A DNA stretch of 64,000 nt from JASGMR01 sp963664675. Lineage in GTDB: Bacteria > Thermotogota > Thermotogae > Petrotogales > Kosmotogaceae. The stretch is from positions 62,001-126,000 of the forward strand of contig CAXXLB010000002.1 in assembly GCA_963664675.2 (NCBI GenBank), written 5' to 3'. The notes beneath the pieces are model-generated. The model was not told where the DNA came from. It saw only the letters and a program-made list of their open reading frames with translations, and searched no databases. Made by a program: the position numbers and the translations under genes. Positions 51,584 through 58,564 of the stretch are shown piece after piece; the first letter of the stretch is position 1; every line of letters begins with the position of its first letter.

Positions 51584-52447
51584 TTATGTTTTAATAAGAC
51601 GAGTTTTGATAGGCCTTTTTTCCATAGTTTCTAAAAAAGAAATGGTATTTTTTATTTTAACTTTTACTCTATCATCATTAATTTCCTTGCCAAAAGCAGA
51701 AAATTTCTCATTTACTCTTTTTTTGAATTCGTCTGGTGTTAAATCAGGCATTTTTCCATGAAAAAAATATTTGATATAATCTCCCCAACATATGGCTATT
51801 TCTTTTTTATAACCTTCTTTAAATGGCACATTACATTCTAAAGTTACATTGTTAGAAAAAGGTGAAAATAATTCAATTGGATTTAGAACTAAACCATGAA
51901 AATTAGTTGGCTTAGCTTTTTCAATTTTAATTTTCAAATCATTATATACTACTTTTGCAGATGGACACAGAATGGCTCCAGACCATTCTTGGTTTTTTTC
52001 ATAATTATATGCTTCAATAATTGGTCTTCCGAGAAAACAGTTGTTTTCAATATAATAATCTCCGAAACTGATTGCTCCCCTAAGAGGAATACCCTCCTCA
52101 AATGCATAACGTAATAAAAATGCACTTTTAAATATTAAGGTACTATAATATGTTGAAGGAATATTTTCTTTTTCATAAAGAACTATTGTATCAGAGAACA
52201 TGAAACTTTCAACTTTTCCTATCGATAATTCCTGTTTTTTATCTAAACCATCAAAGGTGATTGCAGTTTTATCTATTTCTCGGAGTATATTTTTATAAAT
52301 ATTTATCATTTCATCCAGTGAATTATTATTCATTAATGATTTATAACCTAAAACATCAAAAAAACCAAAAAAACCTTTTATTTTTTTTCCATTAATTATA
52401 TTTTGTTTATCAAAATTCAACGATTTCTTTTTCTTGATTTTTTTCAT
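51584..52447 (-). CDS. class III nucleotidyl cyclase-like protein, possible defence cyclase
   Basis: A 287-residue protein with cyclase-fold signatures. FFGFFDVLGYKSLMNN carries the first metal Asp, FMFSDTIVLYEK the second, followed by GIPLRGAISFGDYYIENN and a loop with GRPIIEAYNYEKNQEW. Stand-alone cyclases of this sort occur in defence loci such as Pycsar, where they make cCMP or cUMP, but also in other settings. It lies 4 nt after a 103-aa gene. No obvious TM or TIR effector is adjacent. Cyclase activity is likely; the nucleotide and role are inference. Confidence 0.65.
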   Translation of the reverse strand: MKKIKKKKSLNFDKQNIINGKKIKGFFGFFDVLGYKSLMNNNSLDEMINIYKNILREIDKTAITFDGLDKKQELSIGKVESFMFSDTIVLYEKENIPSTYYSTLIFKSAFLLRYAFEEGIPLRGAISFGDYYIENNCFLGRPIIEAYNYEKNQEWSGAILCPSAKVVYNDLKIKIEKAKPTNFHGLVLNPIELFSPFSNNVTLECNVPFKEGYKKEIAICWGDYIKYFFHGKMPDLTPDEFKKRVNEKFSAFGKEINDDRVKVKIKNTISFLETMEKRPIKTRLIKT

Positions 52448-52451
52448 TTAA

Positions 52452-52763
52452 TTAATTATCATCCTTGTATTTTTCTCTAACTTTATTTAATAATTCTTCG
52501 TTTCCTTTAGACAAATTGAATCTTTCATCAGCTAAATGAATGATTTCATAAAAATCATCATTATCAGGCATTCCGGTTTCGGGTAATGAAAGGATCATTT
52601 TATTATTTACTACATTTCTTCCCCAATTATCAGTGCGAAAAATGATATTGATTCGTTCATCATGATTATCATTATAAATTTTTACTCTTCCCAGAATGAA
52701 GTTCTTATTTTCTTTAAATTTTGATTCAAACCCCTTGTGATTAATAATAAAAGTTATCATCAT
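52452..52763 (-). CDS. small hypothetical protein paired with the cyclase-like gene
   Basis: 103 residues, mixed alpha/beta, starting MMITFIINHKGFESKFKE. No family is recognised, and no TM or catalytic motif is seen. It is directly upstream of (4 nt) and co-directional with the cyclase-like gene, and preceded by a GGGGG site and repeat copy B. It could be a regulator or small partner of the cyclase. Confidence 0.6.
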   Translation of the reverse strand: MMITFIINHKGFESKFKENKNFILGRVKIYNDNHDERINIIFRTDNWGRNVVNNKMILSLPETGMPDNDDFYEIIHLADERFNLSKGNEELLNKVREKYKDDN

Positions 52764-53189
52764 TTACCCCCAAAAATTGAATAACACAAAACCCTACAAT
52801 TCTGTAGAATAATAATTATTCATAATTTTTGTCGATAAGATAATAAAGAAGTAATTCACTAAAACTCTGTATGTTAATATAACATATTAATTATCTTTTA
52901 TACAATATTTTTGTGTTATTGAACTTAAATTATTCGTTATTTTCTAATTGAATTTTCAGATATTGTGAATTTTTTTGATTCTTTCAAAAAGCAGATCAAT
53001 TTTATGATGAAAATGAAAAATTAGAAATCGTATTTCTAAGTTAACATCGCTTTTTTTCGAGTAAATAATAAAGTCAACAAAAGTTATAGTTAATTTCTAA
53101 AAAGTTTGAAGAAAAAATAAATAGTATACCCCTTTGTTTTTTGAGTTTATATTTTCATTTATTTATCTATTTTTTTGCATAAACAAATG
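52764..53189 (-). other. gene-free interval holding repeat copy B
   Basis: 426 bp of AT-rich DNA. Only the ~65-bp repeat at 52826-52888 was recognised. The remainder (52889-53189) shows no gene or dyad. Confidence 0.4.
52826..52888 (-). repeat. ~65-bp intergenic repeat, copy B
   Basis: TTTTTGTCGATAAGATAATA ... ATGTTAATATAACATATT, highly similar to copy C (57089-57153). It lies 63 nt before the 103-aa/cyclase operon. The 3' part is a near-perfect palindrome (ATGTTA-ATA-TAACAT). Confidence 0.8.
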
Positions 53190-53516
53190 TTAATTGCTTT
53201 TGATAAGATGAAAACTATAATTTGTTACCAAGATTATAGTTTGTTTTATAGGCTCCGAGGCATTTTTAAATTTCAATTTTTTAAGAACAGAACCATTTGT
53301 TTTTCTTATAAGCACACCTAAAAATTCATCACAAAAACTTTGGGTTATAGTTTCAACATTTTCAAAATCAATGCTAATACTATCAAAATTTTTAAGTTTT
53401 TCTTCAACTAAAACTCTCAATTCTTTTCCTTTTTTCCTTGATGAAAGAAAATTATTTTTAGGTATTTTCTTATATGATTTAAAAAAATACTCTGTTATAA
53501 AAATTGAATTTTGCAT
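53190..53516 (-). CDS. DUF4325 (STAS-like) protein
   Basis: A 108-residue protein whose second half, ISIDFENVETITQSFCDEFLGVLI, fits the STAS-like DUF4325 domain. It follows the GHKL/STAS gene by 10 nt. The ATG at 53516 follows AAGGTGAT. DUF4325 proteins are often encoded next to a GHKL ATPase, an arrangement reminiscent of anti-sigma/anti-anti-sigma switching. Confidence 0.7.
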   Translation of the reverse strand: MQNSIFITEYFFKSYKKIPKNNFLSSRKKGKELRVLVEEKLKNFDSISIDFENVETITQSFCDEFLGVLIRKTNGSVLKKLKFKNASEPIKQTIILVTNYSFHLIKSN

Positions 53517-53526
53517 AATATCACCT

Positions 53527-54492
53527 TCATTCAAATTGTACCTCATCCGTGTGATTTTTCAAATGGGGATCATTCATGTTACTAAAAAATTCCTTATAAG
53601 GAATGGTAAAATTTTTATTAATTTCAATGGCAATAACCGATCCATGAATTATTTTATTACTTAGATCTTCCAAGTGATCTTCAATTATAGAACACCCAGG
53701 TTCATATGTTACATCTCCATTATGAGAAATGATTCTTATTTTTCCATTATTATGTTCGCAAATTTGCTTTAAAAAATATAATCCCAAACCAACATTATTA
53801 TAACAATCTCCAGAAGAAGCCCTTTCATTATCAAATATTTCTCCTCCTCCTGTAACCCCTTTTTCCATGGATTTAAAAATTGCATAGGAATGCTTATCCT
53901 CTGTATTTTTTAATTCTTTTTCTAAAACTCTTTCTAAACTTTTTAGAAAACCTCTCCCTGTATCTCCGACAGCAAAAACTGTTTTATTTGTATGATTGTA
54001 ATATTGAGCAAAAGCATAGCCGCCTCCCAGTCCCCTTGAATGATGAAATACATTGTTTAGTAGTTCTCCAAGAATATAACTTGAATATCCTCTTTTTATA
54101 CAATTATCAGGAGATAATACATTAATAATATCAGATGTAGCATGTTCTATCATATCTTCATTTGTAATATTTACCATTTCTTTAAATCTGCAATTACTAG
54201 GCCTCCTTGCATAAGGATAATCAATCTCTAACCCAACAAGTTCAAAGAAATTCATTCTGTTTAAATAGGTTATACATTTACTGTTTTTATTACAACAAAT
54301 ATATACTTCATTGTTATTGTCCGTTAAATTGATTATAAAAATAGTTAACATAACTGCACCAAAAGGATCAATCCATCTTAAATTTAGAAAATCAATTATT
54401 ATCTTTTCATTTTTTATATCTATAAATTTAGAAAAAAAATACTTTGAAATATATTCTTCTATTGATATCTTTTCTGGTAAATGTATTTCCAC
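53527..54492 (-). CDS. STAS-like/GHKL ATPase protein
   Basis: A 321-residue protein with an N-terminal STAS-like half (KIIIDFLNLRWIDPFGAVML, about 30-110) and a C-terminal GHKL ATPase domain (about 135-320): N box LGELLNNVFHHS, G1 VGDTGRGF, G2 VGLGLYFLKQICEHN. No phospho-acceptor His domain is seen, so it is not a classical sensor kinase. It may phosphorylate or sequester the DUF4325 partner encoded next. It starts at GTG 54492 after GAGAGG. Confidence 0.75.
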   Translation of the reverse strand: MEIHLPEKISIEEYISKYFFSKFIDIKNEKIIIDFLNLRWIDPFGAVMLTIFIINLTDNNNEVYICCNKNSKCITYLNRMNFFELVGLEIDYPYARRPSNCRFKEMVNITNEDMIEHATSDIINVLSPDNCIKRGYSSYILGELLNNVFHHSRGLGGGYAFAQYYNHTNKTVFAVGDTGRGFLKSLERVLEKELKNTEDKHSYAIFKSMEKGVTGGGEIFDNERASSGDCYNNVGLGLYFLKQICEHNNGKIRIISHNGDVTYEPGCSIIEDHLEDLSNKIIHGSVIAIEINKNFTIPYKEFFSNMNDPHLKNHTDEVQFE

Positions 54493-54973
54493 TTTTATTA
54501 CCTCTCAATCTCATTCTCTTCAAATGGTTTTTCTGGAAACTCAATTTTCCTTGCCATTGTTTTAAGTTTTAACTATATTACAAAGATAAAAAAATCGCCA
54601 TTATTAAACCTTACACACCAATTTCAATTGCGAATAAATCACTTTAACTCAAATAAAGAAATAATAAAATAAAACGTTATTTTTTTCATTATAGCACTTT
54701 GTAAATAATTATCGAAATTGACTAACAACTCGATTACTATAGAATAATTTTATATTCTCAATTATTGAATGTTTTTATTTAAAATAGCTTAATTTACTTA
54801 AAATTCGTAGGAGATTTTTATCTTTTTCATTTAATATCTAATGGTTTTTTATAAAATGAAAAAAATCAGTTAAAATGGCAACTAACTTTTTAAAAAAATC
54901 CCAGAAAATATATCACCAATAATTAGATCACATGAAGAAATTGGAAATAATAGAGATGTGATATTGTATTAAT
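54493..54973 (-). other. gene-free AT-rich interval
   Basis: 481 bp. No gene; the ~65-bp repeat is absent here, unlike upstream of three other cassettes. It must hold the promoter of the STAS/GHKL pair. Nothing else is recognised. Confidence 0.35.
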
Positions 54974-56476
54974 CTAAAATATATTTTTTATACAAATAAT
55001 TATCCAATTAATAAAATCTTCTAGAATATTAATTAATGTGGGATTTGCTATTATTACTGCAACAAAAGAGATAATCACCGATATAACCGAAACAGATAAA
55101 ACAAATTTTTGCATTTTATTTATTTCTTTTGTATTTTTATAATCAATGTTAGATTGAAATAAATTTACGATAGATTCATATAGCTTTTTTAATTCATACA
55201 ATTGATTTTTTGCAAAATTATTATTGGTTCCTAATTTTAAACCTTCAAAATTGTTTTCAAAAAAGCTATTTTCATCAGGTGCCTCATCAAATTTTAAAAT
55301 ATATTCATCAATAGATCTTATAAAATAGAATAATGATGAGTCCATATCAACTTTTAATGATAACCAGTGATTTATATTCTTTTTCCTAAATAAAGCTATT
55401 TTTCTACAATATTCAGAAAGTTTTTTTCTTAGTGTTTTATTTATAATACTAAAAATTAAGTCAAAATATAAGACACCTTCATTAAAATATGCTAAAAGTG
55501 GACTATCTTCATCGTGTTTATTTTTCTCATTGCTTAAAAGATAAACACAAAAAGGATTTTTTTCATCTTCTCTCATCGAAAGAAAAACCGAACGATCTTT
55601 TTTAAAATATGAAGAATATAAATCAACATCCACACTCTTCCAAAACAAATTATTCGAATTTTCTTTAATATTAGTGTAAATGGAACATATACATGGTTGC
55701 TGTATTTTTTGAGATTGAAATATCATAAAAGGTATGAAGGAATATAATTCTTTACTGATATTCCATTTAATATCATCTATTACACTATTTATTATATTAT
55801 TTTTACAGACCTCTCCCGGTAAATAACTATTATTAAGTTTTGTAAATTGATACCATTTTTTTCTATTGTATCCCGTCATTTCATGTTGCGTTTCTACATT
55901 ACCAATTGCATACGTTTCAATAAGATTTGATAATTTTTCATTAAGTGTTAGTTGAATACCTAAAGTTAAAAAAGAATTAGTGAGATTAATTGCTTTAAAA
56001 CTTATACATTCAATAAAATCACGTAACGGACTTTTATCATTAATATAAAATGTTCCAAGTTCGGAATATGCATCCCCACTAGAAAAAAATTTAAAAAAAT
56101 CTACTTTAGGTTCATTACCTAGTGAAGTTCTTTTACCTTGTTTTTTCTCAAATTTTCTTATGCCTTTTACAACATTTTTAATTTGCTCTTTTGGTATTAA
56201 CTCTATAATAGTAATATATTTTAATTTAAATACTATTTTTTCAGAATCATTGAGTATAGTGCTTGGAGAATTAGTGTCTTTTTTATTTGAATAATACAAA
56301 TTATAATTCCAAAAACGTTTTTGAATTTCATTCAATGGAATCCATTTAGATAGAAATATTCTTACTTTTTTATATGTAAGAAAAGCACAAAGCATAAATT
56401 TCTCTTTAAATGGTTTTTTTTGAATGAATGGATTATTTAGTAAATAATTATCTAGCTCTTTAATTCGCTTTTTCAT
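54974..56476 (-). CDS. hypothetical protein with C-terminal transmembrane hairpin, 500 aa
   Basis: A large unknown protein, about 450 mostly soluble residues, ending in two hydrophobic segments (about 455-478 FVLSVSVISVIISFVAVIIA and 482-500 INILEDFINWIIICIKNIF) that form a membrane hairpin. The C-terminal hairpin is typical of membrane-disrupting defence effectors and also of CorA-like proteins; no GxN motif is present. It starts 25 nt after the phosphatase gene in one operon. Very low GC. Function unknown. Confidence 0.6.
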   Translation of the reverse strand: MKKRIKELDNYLLNNPFIQKKPFKEKFMLCAFLTYKKVRIFLSKWIPLNEIQKRFWNYNLYYSNKKDTNSPSTILNDSEKIVFKLKYITIIELIPKEQIKNVVKGIRKFEKKQGKRTSLGNEPKVDFFKFFSSGDAYSELGTFYINDKSPLRDFIECISFKAINLTNSFLTLGIQLTLNEKLSNLIETYAIGNVETQHEMTGYNRKKWYQFTKLNNSYLPGEVCKNNIINSVIDDIKWNISKELYSFIPFMIFQSQKIQQPCICSIYTNIKENSNNLFWKSVDVDLYSSYFKKDRSVFLSMREDEKNPFCVYLLSNEKNKHDEDSPLLAYFNEGVLYFDLIFSIINKTLRKKLSEYCRKIALFRKKNINHWLSLKVDMDSSLFYFIRSIDEYILKFDEAPDENSFFENNFEGLKLGTNNNFAKNQLYELKKLYESIVNLFQSNIDYKNTKEINKMQKFVLSVSVISVIISFVAVIIANPTLINILEDFINWIIICIKNIF

Positions 56477-56501
56477 ATAATACCCTCTTATAAAGATTCA
56501 A

Positions 56502-56990
56502 TTATTTTTTATAGTTATCCCAGTTGATCTTGGCAAACCCTCTAGTACCGAATGCAGGATTATATCCCGGATAAATTTCTTTATATTTAATTTCGGCATC
56601 TTCAAAATTCATAGAGGAAAATACGCCTTTTTGTGCTAAAAATAAAAATCCAATTATTGCAGAACGTGAATTACCCTGATTACAATGCACAAGAACTTTT
56701 TTATTTTCTCCAAGTTTCTGCTCAATAAAACTCAAGGCTTTATCTATAATTTTTTTGGGTATATAACTTGGATTTGGAGCATCGACTAGATTTAAATAAA
56801 GCCTGTCACCTCTATCTGCAAAAAAATATTCAGAATTATCTTTTGGTGCTCCAAGCCCTTTATAACCTAATAAATTCCGATGATAAGGCTCTTTACATGC
56901 ATGAACAACCGCCCAGCCGCTTTGATATTTTATATCAGTTTCATAATCCTTTTCGTTTCCAATATAAAGATTATCGAATATGCGCTTCAT
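56502..56990 (-). CDS. dual-specificity-type protein phosphatase
   Basis: A 162-residue phosphatase with the Cx5R signature in VLVHCNQGNSRSAIIGFLF and a DAPNPSYIP region that supplies the general-acid Asp. The N-terminus MKRIFDNLYIGNEKDYE matches DSP-like proteins. The ATG at 56990 with a GGGGGAG site is preferred over a longer frame. It leads an operon with the 500-aa membrane protein and is preceded by repeat copy C. Its substrate may be a phosphoprotein or a nucleotide-type effector. Confidence 0.8.
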   Translation of the reverse strand: MKRIFDNLYIGNEKDYETDIKYQSGWAVVHACKEPYHRNLLGYKGLGAPKDNSEYFFADRGDRLYLNLVDAPNPSYIPKKIIDKALSFIEQKLGENKKVLVHCNQGNSRSAIIGFLFLAQKGVFSSMNFEDAEIKYKEIYPGYNPAFGTRGFAKINWDNYKK

Positions 56991-57088
56991 AATTCTCCCC
57001 CTTAGAAATAATATAAATATCTTTATTTTCCATATTTCTAGAAAAACATAAAATTTTTCATTTATGAAATCGTCAATAAAACGGCTTA

Positions 57089-57153
57089 ATTTTTTGTCGA
57101 TAAGATAATAAGAAAGCAATTCGCTAAAACTCTATATGTTAATATAGCATATT
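57089..57153 (-). repeat. ~65-bp intergenic repeat, copy C
   Basis: Contains TTTTTGTCGATAAGATAATA, a shared middle (AATTCGCTAAAACTCTATA) and the palindromic tail, like copies A and B. It lies 99 nt before the phosphatase start. Confidence 0.8.
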
Positions 57154-57358
57154 TTGTTATGTATTCAGATAATTTTCAACTTTTTTGGTCTGTTGATAAT
57201 ACTTAATTTTAAAAGGGTTCGATTGTTTTTCACAATATTTTTAAATCACATTAAACCAGGCCTGCGGTTTTGCGGGGCAGATGGGAGAGGTTTTCAGGAT
57301 GTGTGATTTGAAGGGCGCTTTTTTGCAAGGGATTCCACTTTTTAAGAATGGTGATTTT

Positions 57359-58045
57359 TTATGTTTTGTTTGTGATACCTGAAAAAGGCCATTCTCTATC
57401 CTCGTTTTTTATTATTGCCGTGACTTTTCCCTTTATGCAATCATCTCCTATTAATTCATCGATGGTATCTTCCAAAAACTCGTCATTTTCAGAATCATTA
57501 TCAATATATATTACGACTCCGCCTTCGATTTCCGCAACTTTTCTGAATCCAAGGGGATCTTCAAACAAGAATATATCGTTATCATCGATTTCGCGCCATT
57601 CTCTTTTAACCACGGCGATGTCATTTTTATTCATGGTGTGACCCCAATCTCTATCTTCTATGAGCACTCCATAGTCACCGTCCATTCCTCTGGGCAAGAC
57701 CACAACATCTATGATATCTTTTTCTTTGTATGGTTTCAAATAATGAACAGAAAGGATATCGAAAATTATGTCTTTCAGTCTCAATACGGGAATTATTTTT
57801 TTGTTGAAAACCTTCAAAAAGTTTTCATATTTTATTTTTTTGCCAATCTTTTCGTTGCCCACGATCACATCTATTGGCGTGTTGTAATATTCAGAAAGTT
57901 TAATAAGTGTTTTCAGCTCAGGCACACGGAAATCTCTTTCATAGTTGCTGAGCGTGGAGTAATTGACCATTATGTCCTGCGATAATTTTTTCAGCGATAT
58001 TCCCGCCGTTTCTCTCAATGCCTTGAGCCGTTCTCCGATAGTCAT
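57359..58045 (-). CDS. CI-like repressor with degenerate S24 (LexA-like) domain
   Basis: A 228-residue phage/ICE-type repressor. The N-terminal HTH_3 (1-65: ERLKALRETAGISLKKLSQD, YSTLSNYERDFRVPEL) is followed by a linker and a LexA-like C-terminal domain (about 110-220: YGVLIEDRDWGHTMNKNDIAVV, GFRKVAEIEGG). In my alignment the catalytic Ser of GDSM is Asp (DRDW) and the Lys is Arg, so self-cleavage seems lost. It is divergent from the primase-helicase gene, with a palindrome in between. It could be a substrate of the ImmA-like peptidase. GGGAGGATG site. Confidence 0.78.
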   Translation of the reverse strand: MTIGERLKALRETAGISLKKLSQDIMVNYSTLSNYERDFRVPELKTLIKLSEYYNTPIDVIVGNEKIGKKIKYENFLKVFNKKIIPVLRLKDIIFDILSVHYLKPYKEKDIIDVVVLPRGMDGDYGVLIEDRDWGHTMNKNDIAVVKREWREIDDNDIFLFEDPLGFRKVAEIEGGVVIYIDNDSENDEFLEDTIDELIGDDCIKGKVTAIIKNEDREWPFSGITNKT

Positions 58046-58083
58046 AATATCATCCTCCCTTTATATATTCTACAGCATATACA

Positions 58084-58096
58084 TTATGTGACATAA
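58084..58096. promoter_or_regulatory. palindromic operator candidate between repressor and primase genes
   Basis: TTATGT-G-ACATAA, perfect 6-bp arms, 39-51 nt upstream of the repressor start. Likely autoregulatory site. An ACGTTACGAAA word is repeated at about 58226 and 58390 in the same interval. Confidence 0.5.
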
Positions 58097-58254
58097 ACAT
58101 TTAAAATACGATAAAATAAACACTGTTTTACATTATTATATTTCATACGCCATATTTTTTCACACGAGAATAAATTTTTTATATTCATTCATATATAAAA
58201 GGTGTTATAATGAATATGTTTTTACACGTTACGAAACAAAAGAGGTGTTTTTTA

Positions 58255-58308
58255 ATGATTTTTCTATTACTTATCAAATTCGAACATCTTGGCACTGACT
58301 TTTATTGA
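58255..58308 (+). CDS. possible 17-aa leader peptide upstream of primase gene
   Basis: ATG at 58255 follows AGAGGTG with a normal spacing and encodes MIFLLLIKFEHLGTDFY. It could be a leader peptide for the primase transcript, or chance. The rest of the 519-bp interval (58046-58564) shows only the operator candidates. Confidence 0.25.
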   Translation: MIFLLLIKFEHLGTDFY

Positions 58309-58564
58309 TTTCTCCGCTTTATTCTGTTTTCTCTCAAAAAGCAAATTTTTTCAACCGCTGAATAATCAGGATTTTTCCTGAATTTTTCTACGTTACGAAA
58401 TATTTTGATGTTTGGTGCAGAACGGCACTGGACCGGACGAAGGCTTAGCTCTGTTTTGAGCTTTTTAAAGCCTTTATGAGTTTTTGCCGCTGAAAAAACA
58501 AGAGGAAAAAAAGACGGATTTTCAAGTATCAACCTATTCAAACACAAGTGAAGGAGGACTTTTA

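Noticed and set aside
57359..58045. Active LexA-type self-cleaving repressor
   Set aside because: The Ser and Lys expected for S24 peptidases align to Asp and Arg, so it is described as a degenerate S24 domain instead.
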